DNA of 37,480 nt from Candidatus Nanopelagicales bacterium (GCA_025456065.1 JALOLH010000068.1:1-37480); one strand, 5' to 3'. Shown: positions 15,130 to 26,128, counted from the stretch's first letter. Program-made: numbers and translations. Notes: a model not told the origin generated them from the letters alone.

Positions 15130-15831
15130 TCAGAGGTTGCCCACGATCAGCGCGAGGCCGCCGAACCCGGCCACGGCCAGGACTGCCATCCGCGCCGCGC
15201 GCTCGGGGATCCGCGGTGCCACGACGACGCCGACGAGGGTGCCGACGACCAGCGCCACCACGGCGGCCACGTCCGGCAGCACCGGGCCGATCACGAGCAT
15301 CGTGGCCAGGCCTTGGATCAGGAAGAACCCCTGGAGCGTGGCGCGCGCCTCGCGTGGCTCCCAGCCCGCGTTCGCGGCGTAGAGGCCGACCGGCGGGCCG
15401 CCCACCCCGCCGATCACGTTCATCGTGGCGCTGGCGATGCCCGTGCCGATCGCGCCGGGGATGGACACCAGCGGCTGCCAGCGCAGCCCGCGCCACAGGG
15501 CCACGACGCCGACGAGGACCGCGGTGCCGGCAGCCACGGCCAGGGCAGCGGTGTCGACCCCGGCGATCAGGGCACCCACCGCCGGGGTGGCCAGCAGCGT
15601 GGGCACGAGCAGGGTCCCGCCGTCGCGGACCCGGACGTGCCGCCACTGCCCGAGCAGCGGGATCACGGAGGCGAGGATGCCGAGCAGGACGACGACGGCC
15701 ACGCCCTGCGACGGGCCGAGCAGCGCGATCAGCCCTGGGGCGGCCACGAGCGCGAACCCCAGCCCCGTGACCGACTGGGCGAGGCCGCCGGCCGCGACCC
15801 CGGCGATCGCGAGCACCGCCAGCGGTTCCAC
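15130..15831 (-). CDS. TSUP (TauE/SafE) family membrane transporter
   Basis: Protein of 233 aa from GTG 15831; TAGGAC (minus strand, 15839-15844) ends 7 nt upstream. Seven to eight hydrophobic helices are present. The TauE/SafE signature occurs twice: near the start (AAGGLAQSVTGLGFALVAAP) and in the second half (ASATMNVIGGVGGPPVGLYA). The family exports or imports sulfur-containing organic anions such as sulfite, sulfoacetate or taurine derivatives. The substrate here is unknown, and no sulfur genes are nearby. Slightly shorter than the usual ~250 aa but with both repeats present. Confidence 0.9.
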   Translation of the reverse strand: MEPLAVLAIAGVAAGGLAQSVTGLGFALVAAPGLIALLGPSQGVAVVVLLGILASVIPLLGQWRHVRVRDGGTLLVPTLLATPAVGALIAGVDTAALAVAAGTAVLVGVVALWRGLRWQPLVSIPGAIGTGIASATMNVIGGVGGPPVGLYAANAGWEPREARATLQGFFLIQGLATMLVIGPVLPDVAAVVALVVGTLVGVVVAPRIPERAARMAVLAVAGFGGLALIVGNL

Positions 15832-15938
15832 AGGCCGAGTCCTACCACCCGCGTCGACCACCGCCGACAACACCCGCCGCACCCGCGCGCTCGAAGCCGT
15901 CGCTCTCGCCGTCGGTCCTGGCCGAACCGGGTCCGCCC

Positions 15939-16050
15939 GCGCACCAGCCCGTCGTTCTGGCGGGCTCGTCGCCCGCCAGAACGACGGGTTCGTGCGCAGT
16001 CGCCCGGTCGCACGTGCGGAGCGGGGTTCCGGAACGACGGGATCGTGCGC
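15939..16050. repeat. three copies of a 19-mer, two forming a 17-bp palindrome
   Basis: The motif GAACGACGGGNTSGTGCGC occurs inverted at 15939-15957 and direct at 15979-15997 and 16032-16050. The first two form a perfect 17-bp inverted repeat (15948-15964 with 15972-15988) around a 7-nt loop. The 267-bp gap 15832-16098 contains no gene. Confidence 0.9.
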
Positions 16051-16051
16051 G

Positions 16052-16077
16052 GTGCCAGCCCGGAGCCGGGCTGGCAC
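16052..16077 (-). terminator. hairpin after YdeI-like gene
   Basis: GTGCCAGCCCGG (16052-16063) pairs perfectly with CCGGGCTGGCAC (16066-16077), 21 nt beyond the stop codon of the YdeI-like gene on the minus strand. A likely intrinsic terminator without a U-tract. Confidence 0.65.
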
Positions 16078-16098
16078 GCCCACCCGGGCGTCGGGGGA

Positions 16099-16674
16099 TC
16101 ACCCGACGGCGCGGCGGCCCGCGGCGGCAGCGTCCACGATCTTCGCGATCCGGCCGGCTCGGGTCGCCGGCCGCTTCGCGCTGACCACGAACCACAGGTG
16201 CTGCTTGCGAAGTCCCGGCGGCATCCGGTCGAAGAACGTGCGGGCCGCCGGCACCGCGTCGAGCGCTGCTGCCAGGTCGTCGGGCACCTCGAGGCGGTCG
16301 ACCGCGTCCAGCAGCTCCCACGAGCCGTTGGCCTTCGCCACCTCGATGGCCCGCAGCCCCCGCTCGGTCATGAGTCCCGACGGCAGCAGCCGCTCGAGCC
16401 GCGCCTTGTTCAGCGCCGACCACGTCGAACGCGGCTTGCGCGGTGTGACCAGCAGCATGTTCGTCGCATCGTCGCGGGTGCGGATGGTGGAGTCGATCCA
16501 GCCGAAGCAGAGGCACTCCTCGACGATGTCGTCGTACGGCAGGGTCGGCCCGTCCGAGCCCCGCCGATGCGTGACCAGCCAGATCCCCGGCGAGGAGTCG
16601 GCATGCTCGGTGAGCCAGGCCCGCCACTGCTCACGGGTGGTCACGAGCACGTGCTCGAGGTCGTCGAGGCCCAC
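16099..16674 (-). CDS. YdeI/OmpD-associated family protein
   Basis: Protein of 191 aa from GTG 16674 (family-typical start VGLDDLEHVLVTTREQWRAW); the frame is open 35 codons further upstream. Family features are GIWLVTHRRGSDGPTLPYDD, the conserved EECLCFGWIDSTIR, the WSALNKARLERLLPSGLM segment and the C-terminal FFDRMPPGLRKQHLWFVVSA with a basic helical end. YdeI proteins are small cytosolic proteins linked in some bacteria to envelope or peptide resistance; the biochemical function is not known. The gene is complete, followed by a hairpin and then the TSUP gene on the same strand. Confidence 0.88.
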   Translation of the reverse strand: MGLDDLEHVLVTTREQWRAWLTEHADSSPGIWLVTHRRGSDGPTLPYDDIVEECLCFGWIDSTIRTRDDATNMLLVTPRKPRSTWSALNKARLERLLPSGLMTERGLRAIEVAKANGSWELLDAVDRLEVPDDLAAALDAVPAARTFFDRMPPGLRKQHLWFVVSAKRPATRAGRIAKIVDAAAAGRRAVG

Positions 16675-16811
16675 GAGGGGTGATGGTGGCACGCCACGGC
16701 TGGGGCCGCCCACCCGGACTGTGGCGTGGATCACGCGATCCGGGGGGTTCCGCCCGGCAGCATCGCGGGTATGGCCCACGACGTCGCCCGAGCCCCCACC
16801 CTGGAGATCTG

Positions 16812-16955
16812 ATGACCCCCTCGTCGACCACCCCGAGCGCGCTGGCCGCCGTGGAGGAACGCCTCATGCTGGCCGTCGCCGCGCGCGAGCAGTCGCAGGC
16901 CGTGGCCGGTGACGGGAGCGCCGGTCCCGCCGCGCCGGGACACGCCGAGTCCTGA
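16812..16955 (+). CDS. small hypothetical protein (47 aa)
   Basis: ATG 16812 has GGAG at 16803-16806 (5-nt spacing). The 47-aa product has a short amphipathic helix (about residues 10-30, LAAVEERLMLAVAAREQSQA) and a Gly/Ala/Pro-rich tail. I recognise no family. Support comes from the ribosome site and from a hairpin 8 nt after the stop. The arrangement is divergent from the YdeI-like gene and convergent with purL. It may be spurious. Confidence 0.4.
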   Translation: MTPSSTTPSALAAVEERLMLAVAAREQSQAVAGDGSAGPAAPGHAES

Positions 16956-16962
16956 TCCCGAA

Positions 16963-16989
16963 CCGGGAGGGCCAGCGGGCCTCTCCCGG
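16963..16989. terminator. bidirectional hairpin between small ORF and purL
   Basis: CCGGGAGGGCC (16963-16973) pairs with GGCCTCTCCCGG (16978-16989) with one bulged base and an AGCG loop. It sits 24 nt beyond the purL stop and 8 nt beyond the small ORF stop, between convergent genes. Confidence 0.65.
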
Positions 16990-17012
16990 CACGCACCCGG
17001 GCCGCGGCCCGT

Positions 17013-19330
<2,318 letters not shown>

Positions 19331-19334
<4 letters not shown>

Positions 19335-20032
19335 GCGCGCGCTCCGGCGGCGGCGACCGAGCCGGCGGCGGCGAGGTGGGCGAGGATCGAGGTGAAGAAC
19401 CCCAGGCCGTCCGTCCCCGGGCCGGTGAGCGGCTCCACGGCGTGCTCCGGATGCGGCATCAGCCCGACCACGTTGCCCGCCTCGTTGCAGATGCCGGCGA
19501 TGTCGCGCTGCGAGCCGTTGGGGTTCACCTCGGCGTAGTAGGCGACCACCCGGCCCTCGGCCTCGAGCTGGTCGAGGGTGGCCTCGTCGGCCTGGTACCG
19601 CCCCTCGCCGTTCTTCAGGGGGACGACGATGCGCTGCCCCGCCTCGTAGTCACGGGTCCACGCCGTCGCGGCGTTGCCGATCTCGAGGGCCTGGTCGCGG
19701 CAGACGAAGTGCAGGCCGGCGTTGCGGGTGAGCGCGCCGGGCAGCAGGTGCGACTCGCACAGCACCTGGAAGCCGTTGCAGATGCCGAGCACCGGCAGGC
19801 CGCCACGGGCGGCCGCGACGATCGCGCCCATCGCCGGGGCGAACCGGCTGATCGCCCCGCAGCGCAGGTAGTCCCCGTAGGAGAACCCGCCCGGCAGCAC
19901 GACGGCGTCCACGCCATGCAGGTCGGCGTCGGCGTGCCAGAGCGCGACGGCCTCGCCGCCGGCGATCCGGACCGCCCGGGAAGCGTCCCGGTCGTCGAGC
20001 GAGCCGGGGAAGGTGACGACCCCGATGCGCAT
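19331..20032 (-). CDS. purQ: phosphoribosylformylglycinamidine synthase glutaminase subunit PurQ
   Basis: Protein of 233 aa, a class I glutamine amidotransferase that supplies ammonia to PurL. Start [35 protein letters not shown] forms the oxyanion region. The nucleophile Cys lies in [10 protein letters not shown] and the His/Glu pair in [11 protein letters not shown]. Ala/Gly-rich C-terminal tail. ATG shares one base with the purS stop (TGATG), and its own stop overlaps the purL start, so purS-purQ-purL is one coupled operon. Confidence 0.98.
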
Positions 20033-20295
20033 CAGGCCGGCGCCCCCTGCGTCGCGGCCTCCCGGATCACGTAGTCCTCGATGACCGGGTTGCTCAGCAG
20101 CGAGCCGGCCAGCTCCTCGAGCCGGGCGCGCAGGGCGTCGTCGAGCTCACCCTCGAGCTCGATCTCGAAGCGCTTGCCCTGCCGCACGCTGGCCACCCCG
20201 ACCAGGCCGAGCCGACCGAGCGCCCCCTGGACCGCGCGACCCTGCGGGTCGAGGATCTCGGGCTTGAGCATGACGTCGACGACGACGCGGGCCAC
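20032..20295 (-). CDS. purS: phosphoribosylformylglycinamidine synthase subunit PurS
   Basis: Protein of 87 aa from GTG 20295, with AGGAGG 4 nt upstream. PurS is the small structural subunit needed to assemble PurQ with PurL in organisms with the short PurL. Family signature [20 protein letters not shown], then [20 protein letters not shown] and [10 protein letters not shown] at the end. First gene of the purSQL operon. The promoter is not obvious in the 280-bp upstream gap, which carries a palindromic element. Confidence 0.96.
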   Translation of the reverse strand: MARVVVDVMLKPEILDPQGRAVQGALGRLGLVGVASVRQGKRFEIELEGELDDALRARLEELAGSLLSNPVIEDYVIREAATQGAPA

Positions 20296-20463
20296 GGCGC
20301 CTCCTGGCTCGATGGGAGATGCGCACAGCCTACCGGCGGCCTGCGACGGCCCAGAGGACGCGCGCCGCCCGGACGTCGACCCACCCGGGTTCCCGCGGCC
20401 GCCCTCGATCTGGCCGTCCATGATCACGAGTTGCGTCAAGTCCGGAGCCGGGCCGGGTCACCT

Positions 20464-20560
20464 GATCCAAGTCCTGGGCCGCGCACCGGTCCAGGACTTG
20501 GATCGAATCGCGATCGTGGCCGGGCGCGCCTCGTGCGGCGAATCGCGATCGTGGCCGGGC
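20464..20560. repeat. 14-bp perfect palindrome and 22-bp direct repeat, intergenic
   Basis: GATCCAAGTCCTGG (20464-20477) and its complement (20491-20504) flank a 13-nt loop. A 22-bp sequence beginning CGAATCGCGATCGTGGCC occurs at 20504-20525 and again, identical, at 20539-20560. The element lies between DUF4126 (stop at 20575, minus) and purS (start at 20295, minus). Nothing else is recognised in 20296-20574. Confidence 0.9.
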
Positions 20561-20574
20561 CGGCGGCGGGCCGG

Positions 20575-21159
20575 TCAGGCCCCGCCCGACGGGACCCGCG
20601 CCGCCCGTCGCGCCGCCCGACGCCGCAGGAACACCACGAGCCACACGACCAGCCCCACCATGAGCAGCAGCGCGAGCAGCGGGGCGAGCAGGGCGGCCAG
20701 CGACAGGCCGACCGAGAAGCCGTCCTCGACGGTGCTCACCACGGGCGCGCCGGCGCCGGCGGTCGCGACGTTCACCACCGGCCGCACGGTGGCCTTCGTG
20801 GCGTGCACGCTGGCCGCTGTCACGAGCCCGAGGATCAGCGCGAGCGCCTGCGACCACTCGGCGTCGGCCCCGGACGCCGCGCCGGCGAACAGCACGGCGC
20901 CCGAGGCGGGACGGATCACGGTCTGCACCACGTCGTTCACGGAGTCGACGGCGGGGATCTTGTCGGCGAGCAGCTCGACGGCCAGCAGCACGCCCAGGAT
21001 GACCAGCGCCGGGGTGCTGCCGAGCAGGTCGTAGGGCTCGCCGAAGCCGACGACGTCGAAGCGGATCAGCAGTCCGGCGATCAGCAGCGGGATGTAGGCG
21101 TTCAGCCCAGCGGCGACGGCCAGGCCGATGCCGGTGACGAGGATGGTCCCTGCCTCCAT
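20575..21159 (-). CDS. DUF4126 family membrane protein
   Basis: Protein of 194 aa from ATG 21159; TACCCT (minus strand, 21167-21172) ends 7 nt upstream, leaderless type. Four to five hydrophobic helices, with the family segments GIGLAVAAGLNAYIPLLIAG, LADKIPAVDSVNDVVQT (amphipathic, cytoplasmic face), PASGAVLFAGAAS and ASVHATKATVRPVVNVATAG. DUF4126 is an uncharacterised integral membrane family. A basic C-terminal tail (RRRAARRAAR) would face the cytoplasm. The gene is complete, downstream of the LCP gene on the same strand with 25 bp between. Confidence 0.88.
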   Translation of the reverse strand: MEAGTILVTGIGLAVAAGLNAYIPLLIAGLLIRFDVVGFGEPYDLLGSTPALVILGVLLAVELLADKIPAVDSVNDVVQTVIRPASGAVLFAGAASGADAEWSQALALILGLVTAASVHATKATVRPVVNVATAGAGAPVVSTVEDGFSVGLSLAALLAPLLALLLMVGLVVWLVVFLRRRAARRAARVPSGGA

Positions 21160-21184
21160 GCCGGTCAGGGTACGTGGCGGCGCA

Positions 21185-22345
21185 CTACGGCGCGGACAGC
21201 TGCGCCTCGGGGGTGCTGCCACCCATCGAGGCGAACAGCTCGTTGGCCTCGGCGGTGTCCCACTTCAGGACCCACTGCCCGTTCTCCCAGTGATCGCTGT
21301 CCGACGTCGGGACGGTGGCGACCTCAGCCGCGCCGGAGGCCACCCGGCTCATGCCCAGGCCGAAGCGGCCGACGTCCACCACGCCGGAGTCCTCGTCCAC
21401 CGCCACCGAGCCGGTCGCCGCGTTCACGATCTGCCACTGCCGGACCGGGTTCACCAGGGTCCGCCAGCTGAGCACCTCGTCGACGGTGAGCCGGACCCAC
21501 TGCTGCTGGCGCTCCATGCGCCCGAGGTCCCCAGTCGGATCGGCGTAGCGCATGCGCACCCAGGCCAGCGCGGCCCTCCCGTCGAGCACCTGGCAGCCGG
21601 CCTCCACGTCGAGGCCGCTGTTCTCGTCGACGATGGCCTCCTCGAAGCACACCTCCACGCCGCCGACCGCCTCGGTCAGGTCGACGATCCCGGTCATGCC
21701 GACCTCCATGTAGTGGTCCACGTGCAGGCCGGTGTTGTACTCGATGGTCTGGGTCAGCAGCTGGGGCCCGCCGAACTGGTAGGCGGCATTGATCTTGTTC
21801 GAGCGGGGTCCGACCTCGGAGCCGTCGGTGGCCGTGTGGGCGGGGATCGTCACCCACGAGTCGCGGGGCACCGAGACCAGGCGCGGGGTCAGGGAGCCGG
21901 TCGGCGTGTGCAGCAGCATGATCGTGTCGGTGCGCTGGCCCTCCTCGTTGCCCGTGCGCAGCCGCCGACGCTCGGCTCGGGTGAGGCTGTCCCGGCTGTC
22001 GGAGCCCACCAGCAGCCAGACCCGGCCCGGGGTGTCGGCGATCTGGTCGGCGGGCAGGGCCGGGATGTGCTGCAGCGAGGTCGCGGCGTAGACGACGAGG
22101 AAGGCCAGCCAGGCGACGTAGCCGACGAGGGCCCAGCGCAGGATCCGCCACCCCCGGCGGACCGGGCTGCGCCCCGCCGGGGCGGCGCTCGGGACGGGTC
22201 GACCCGTCGGCGGGGCGGCGGTCGCGACCGACGGCGGTGCGACCACGGGCGCGGCACCCGGCGCGGGCCCGGCATGCGCCTGGTCCTCGCGCTCCGCAGC
22301 CCAGGAGCCGTCCGACAGGCGCCGGTAGAGGGTCGACCCGGTCAT
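21185..22345 (-). CDS. LytR-CpsA-Psr (LCP) family cell-wall protein
   Basis: Protein of 386 aa from ATG 22345 (GTG 22351 is an alternative; a weak GATCAT lies 6 nt upstream of it). A cytoplasmic Pro/Ala-rich N-terminus (1-68) precedes one membrane helix (about 72-95, [20 protein letters not shown]). The extracytoplasmic LCP domain has [10 protein letters not shown], the conserved [30 protein letters not shown] and [23 protein letters not shown] proteins transfer undecaprenyl-linked glycopolymers to peptidoglycan (arabinogalactan- or teichoic-acid-like). The short C-terminal part after the domain is unassigned. Likely first gene before DUF4126. Confidence 0.93.
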   Translation of the reverse strand: MTGSTLYRRLSDGSWAAEREDQAHAGPAPGAAPVVAPPSVATAAPPTGRPVPSAAPAGRSPVRRGWRILRWALVGYVAWLAFLVVYAATSLQHIPALPADQIADTPGRVWLLVGSDSRDSLTRAERRRLRTGNEEGQRTDTIMLLHTPTGSLTPRLVSVPRDSWVTIPAHTATDGSEVGPRSNKINAAYQFGGPQLLTQTIEYNTGLHVDHYMEVGMTGIVDLTEAVGGVEVCFEEAIVDENSGLDVEAGCQVLDGRAALAWVRMRYADPTGDLGRMERQQQWVRLTVDEVLSWRTLVNPVRQWQIVNAATGSVAVDEDSGVVDVGRFGLGMSRVASGAAEVATVPTSDSDHWENGQWVLKWDTAEANELFASMGGSTPEAQLSAP

Positions 22346-22500
22346 CGCCACATGATCGCACGGCGGCGGGGCCAGCAGGAGCGTCACGCGAGGCGCCACG
22401 GGGCCGTGCCGAGCCGACCCGCTCACCGCGCCGCCGGTGCGCGCGGTCAATAGTCTGGCCGGCGGCGGCCGGACCGCGCCGCGGAGTCCCAGGAGGTGCC

Positions 22501-23997
22501 ATGACCCACGAGCGCGCCGGCCAGCCGGCCCAGGACAGCGACCTCGTCGACGTCGCCAAGCTCATCACGGCGTACTACGCGCTCCAGCCGGACCCCGACG
22601 ACATCGACCAGCGGGTCAGCTTCGGCACCTCGGGTCATCGCGGCTCGAGCCTGCGCACCTCGTTCAACGAGTTCCACATCCTGGCGACCACCCAGGCGAT
22701 CGTCGAGTACCGGGCGATGCAGGGCACGGACGGGCCGCTGTTCCTGGCCAAGGACACCCACGGGCTGTCCGAGCCGGCGTGGGCCTCCGCGCTCGAGGTG
22801 CTCGCGGCCAACGACGTCGCCGTGGTGGTCGACAGCCGGGACGGCTACACGCCCACGCCCGCCCTGAGCCACGCGATCCTGGCGCACAACCGGGGTCGCA
22901 CGGACGGCCTCGCCGACGGCATCGTCGTCACGCCCTCGCACAACCCGCCGCCCGACGGCGGCTTCAAGTACAACCCGCCGAACGGCGGCCCCGCGGACAC
23001 CGACGCGACGGGCTGGATCCAGGACCGCGCCAACGCGATCATCGCGGCGGGCATGACCGACGTGCGCCGGATCCCCCTGGCCGCCGCGCTCGCCCAGGAC
23101 TCCACCGGGCGCTACGACTTCCTGCACGAGTACGCCAAGGACCTGCCGAACGTGCTGGACCTCGACGCGGTCCGCGCAGCCGGGGTCCGCCTGGGCGCGG
23201 ACCCGATGGGCGGCGCCGCGGTCGCCTACTACGGCCACATCGCCGAGCTGCACGGGCTGGACCTCACGGTCGTGAACCCGCGGGTGGACCCGACCTGGCG
23301 GTTCATGACGCTGGACTGGGACGGCAAGATCCGGATGGACTGCTCGTCGCCGTTCGCGATGGCCTCGCTGGTCGCGCTGCGCGAGCAGTTCCAGGTGGCG
23401 TTCGGCAACGACGCGTCGATGATCGACCGGGTCGCCGCAGACCTCGGCCGGACGCTGGTCGAGGTGCCCGTGGGCTTCAAGTGGTTCGTGCCCGGCCTCG
23501 TGGACGGCTCGTTCGGGTTCGGCGGCGAGGAGTCGGCGGGCGCGTCGTTCCTGCGCAAGGACGGCACGGTGTGGACCACCGACAAGGACGGGGTCCTGCT
23601 GACGCTGCTGTCGGCCGAGATCACCGCGGTGACCGGCAAGGACCCCTCCGAGCACTACGGTGACCTGACCGCGCGGCACGGCGAGCCGGCCTACGCCCGG
23701 GTGGACGCTCCGGCGAACCGCGAGGAGAAGGCGAAGCTGGCCAACCTGTCCCCCGAGCAGGTGACCGCGACCGAGCTGGCCGGCGAGGCCATCACGGCCA
23801 AGCTCACCGCCGCACCTGGCAACGGCGCGCGGATCGGCGGGCTCAAGGTGACCACCGAGCACGGCTGGTTCGCCGCCCGGCCGTCGGGCACGGAGGACGT
23901 CTACAAGATCTACGCCGAGTCCTTCCTCGGTGCCGACCACCTGGCTCGGATCCAGGCCGAGGCGCGCGAGGTCGTGTCGGCCGCACTGGCGGGCTGA
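22501..23997 (+). CDS. pgm: alpha-D-glucose phosphate-specific phosphoglucomutase with internal deletion
   Basis: Protein of 498 aa, against about 545 for the family. ATG 22501 has AGGAGG 4 nt upstream. It would interconvert glucose-1-P and glucose-6-P. Present are the active-site phosphoserine loop VVTPSHNPP (Ser146), the sugar-binding loop [11 protein letters not shown] (E343/E344), and the phosphate-binding [16 protein letters not shown] (S462-T464). The segment GNDA (residues 302-305) runs directly into [11 protein letters not shown]. In intact homologues GNDADADRHG and roughly 45 further residues up to KTLVSS stand between. The metal-binding DXDXDR loop is therefore missing and the product is predicted inactive, although the frame is open. 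Deletion junction at about 23415/23416. Possible -10 TAGTCT at 22451-22456. Confidence 0.9.
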   Translation: MTHERAGQPAQDSDLVDVAKLITAYYALQPDPDDIDQRVSFGTSGHRGSSLRTSFNEFHILATTQAIVEYRAMQGTDGPLFLAKDTHGLSEPAWASALEVLAANDVAVVVDSRDGYTPTPALSHAILAHNRGRTDGLADGIVVTPSHNPPPDGGFKYNPPNGGPADTDATGWIQDRANAIIAAGMTDVRRIPLAAALAQDSTGRYDFLHEYAKDLPNVLDLDAVRAAGVRLGADPMGGAAVAYYGHIAELHGLDLTVVNPRVDPTWRFMTLDWDGKIRMDCSSPFAMASLVALREQFQVAFGNDASMIDRVAADLGRTLVEVPVGFKWFVPGLVDGSFGFGGEESAGASFLRKDGTVWTTDKDGVLLTLLSAEITAVTGKDPSEHYGDLTARHGEPAYARVDAPANREEKAKLANLSPEQVTATELAGEAITAKLTAAPGNGARIGGLKVTTEHGWFAARPSGTEDVYKIYAESFLGADHLARIQAEAREVVSAALAG

Positions 23998-24101
23998 GCC
24001 CGGAGCTGCCCGCCCGGAGCTGCCCTGCGGCTGAGCCCGGCGGCGCGCGGTCGACCCGTCTGGCCCTGTAACGGTCGCCCGCGCGGCGGGAACATGGGGT
24101 T

Positions 24102-24722
24102 GTGAGCAGCGACGGGCAGGGGCACGGCGACGCGTGGGTGACCGAACTGTTCGGACGGCACTCGGGCGCCGTCCTGGCGTACGCCCGACGACGCCTGGAC
24201 TCGGCCGAGGACGCCGAGGACGTCGTGGTCGAGGTGTTCGCCACCGCCTGGCGCCGACGCGCGGACGTCCCTGACGACGCGCTGCCCTGGCTCTACGCCA
24301 CCGCCGCCCACGTGATCGCCCACGTGCTGCGCTCGGACGCGCGACGGACCCGGCTGGGCGCGAAGCTCGCCACGGTCCGGCCGATCCGGACCGACCCGGG
24401 GCAGGTCGACCCGGCCGACGCGGTCGTCGATGCGGCCGCTGCGCGGGGCGTGGTGGCCGCGGCGCTCGACGACCTGTCCGAGTCCGACGCCGAGCTGCTG
24501 CGCCTCTGGGCCTGGGAGCAGCTCGAGCCGACGGAGATCGCCGCCGTGCTCGGCTGCTCGCCGGGCACCGCCCGGACCCGGATGCACCGGGCCAAGGCCC
24601 GCCTGCGCGCAGCGCTGGCCGCTCGGGGCGTGCAGCCACCGGCAGCGCCGCCCCGGCAGCCGGCAGAGGGCCCGGGCATGTCCCCCTCGCACGCACCGAC
24701 CGGTTCGGAGGACCCACGATGA
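24102..24722 (+). CDS. ECF-type RNA polymerase sigma factor
   Basis: Protein of 206 aa from GTG 24102. Sigma2 spans about residues 12-80, with LFGRHSGAVLAYARRRL, the DAEDVVVEVFATAWRR segment and PWLYATAAHVIAH. Sigma4 spans about 140-190, with LRLWAWEQLEPTEIAAVLGC and SPGTARTRMHRAKARLRAAL (helix-turn-helix). A Pro-rich tail ends it. The linker between is longer than average. The stop overlaps the start of the DUF4349 gene by 4 nt, which is the arrangement typical of an ECF sigma with its membrane anti-sigma. A GTAAC-containing stretch lies about 30 nt upstream of the start and could belong to an autoregulated promoter, but this is weak. Confidence 0.92.
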   Translation: MSSDGQGHGDAWVTELFGRHSGAVLAYARRRLDSAEDAEDVVVEVFATAWRRRADVPDDALPWLYATAAHVIAHVLRSDARRTRLGAKLATVRPIRTDPGQVDPADAVVDAAAARGVVAAALDDLSESDAELLRLWAWEQLEPTEIAAVLGCSPGTARTRMHRAKARLRAALAARGVQPPAAPPRQPAEGPGMSPSHAPTGSEDPR

Positions 24723-26011
24723 CCACGCACACCCAGGACCAGGCGGACGCCGACCTGCGCGCGCTGCTGGCGCAGGCCGATCCGGAGTCGCCCGCGTCCG
24801 GCACGGTGCCGCCGCACCTGCTCGACCGGGTGCAGGCCGCGGTGGCGGCCGACCCGGTCGGTCCGCCCATGCCGAGCGCTGCCTGGCCGCACCCGCTGGC
24901 CGGGGCGTCCGACGACGAGGACGGCGCGCGTCCGGCGCCGACCCGCGCCAAGCCCGCCCGGCCGCGCTGGCAGCCCTGGCTGCTGGCAGCGGCGGGCATC
25001 ACCAGCCTGGCCCTGGCCGCGGGCACCGTGCTGCCCGGGCTGGCCGGGCTGGCGGGCGGCGACGACGCGGGGGCTGCGGACATGGCGGCCGGCGAGTCGG
25101 CCCCCGGGGCCGGGGTCGACGCGAGCGGTGGCAGCGGGGTGGTCGGACTCCCCGAGGCCAACCGCGACGCGGCCGTCGAGGAGGGCGCCCCGGTCCCGGG
25201 TGCCGCCACGACCCAGGACGAGGACGAGAACACGCTGGTGCGCTCGGCCTCGATGCTGGTCGGCGTCGAGGACGTCGGCGCCGCGCGGAACGCCTTCGTG
25301 GCGCGGGTGCTCAGCAGCGGCGGGCGGGTCACCTCCGAGACCGTGGTGACCGAGGACGGCAGCGGTGGGGTGCAGCCCATGACGTCGGACATGGGGGTGG
25401 CCTCGGACATGATCATGCCGCCGTACCCGTGGTACCCGACCGGGCCCGGGGTCTGGCTGAACGTGCAGGTGCCCGCTGACGAGTACGACGCGACGGTGGA
25501 GGCCGCCCGAGCCCTCGGCGAGGTCGTGCAGATGCAGCAGTCGTCCTACGACGTCGGCGCGCAGAGGACCGAGGTCGACACCCGGATCACCGCGCTGGAG
25601 GCCTCCCTGGCCCGGCTCACCGCGCTCATGGACCAGGCCGAGGACATCGCCGACGTGATCGCCCTCGAGCAGGCCATCGCGCAGCGACAGGCCGAGCTCG
25701 ACGCCCTGCGTGCCCAGCAGCGCGAGCTGGCCAACCAGACGGCCATGTCACAGGTCAGCCTGACCCTGATGGCGCCCGAGGACGCCCGGCAGACGGTCGA
25801 CCCGCAGCCGCGGCAGTCGTGGTGGGAGTCGTTCCTCGAGGGGCTGTCCCAGCTGTGGACCTGGCTCGGCCGGGCGCTGCTCATCGTCTCGCCGCTGCTG
25901 CTGGCCGGCGGGATCATCGCCTGGTGGCGCCGGCGCCAGCGCCGTCGGCCCGAGGGGCCCGGCAGCCGGAGCGGGCCCACGGAGCCCGCACCGGAGCCCA
26001 CCGAGCCCTGA
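24719..26011 (+). CDS. DUF4349 protein, putative membrane anti-sigma/sensor
   Basis: Protein of 430 aa from ATG 24719, translationally coupled to the sigma gene. The cytoplasmic N-terminus (1-84) begins with an anti-sigma-like helical stretch (ADLRALLAQADPES, VPPHLLDRVQAAVAA). The first membrane helix is about 86-112 and a disordered acidic segment covers 113-170. The extracytoplasmic DUF4349 domain (about 171-355) includes LVRSASMLVGVEDVGAARNA, GVWLNVQVPADEYDATVEAA and a long coiled coil (about 285-345). A second membrane helix (about 385-403) and a basic tail follow. There is no Cys-box for a lipoprotein. Function inferred: it holds the sigma factor and senses envelope state. No known anti-sigma zinc motif is visible. 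Followed by a strong terminator. Confidence 0.88.
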   Translation: MTTHTQDQADADLRALLAQADPESPASGTVPPHLLDRVQAAVAADPVGPPMPSAAWPHPLAGASDDEDGARPAPTRAKPARPRWQPWLLAAAGITSLALAAGTVLPGLAGLAGGDDAGAADMAAGESAPGAGVDASGGSGVVGLPEANRDAAVEEGAPVPGAATTQDEDENTLVRSASMLVGVEDVGAARNAFVARVLSSGGRVTSETVVTEDGSGGVQPMTSDMGVASDMIMPPYPWYPTGPGVWLNVQVPADEYDATVEAARALGEVVQMQQSSYDVGAQRTEVDTRITALEASLARLTALMDQAEDIADVIALEQAIAQRQAELDALRAQQRELANQTAMSQVSLTLMAPEDARQTVDPQPRQSWWESFLEGLSQLWTWLGRALLIVSPLLLAGGIIAWWRRRQRRRPEGPGSRSGPTEPAPEPTEP

Positions 26012-26017
26012 GCGCGA

Positions 26018-26054
26018 GAAGGCTCGCCGCCGGGTCGAGGGGCGGCGAGCCTTC
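26018..26054. terminator. 14-bp-stem bidirectional terminator
   Basis: GAAGGCTCGCCGCC (26018-26031) pairs perfectly with GGCGGCGAGCCTTC (26041-26054) around a 9-nt loop, 7 nt after the DUF4349 stop and 75 nt from the end of the convergent trx gene. Confidence 0.9.
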
Positions 26055-26128
26055 GCGTGCTCACGGCCCCGGTCGGTGGGGCCGGCACGGGTCGTCCGGA
26101 CCGCAGGGACCGGGCAACTGATCGGACG

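Noticed and set aside
24060-24101. Autoregulated ECF promoter from the GTAAC and GGAAC-like segments
   Set aside because: Both are near the start but the spacing to a CGTC-type -10 is not convincing; mentioned only as weak.
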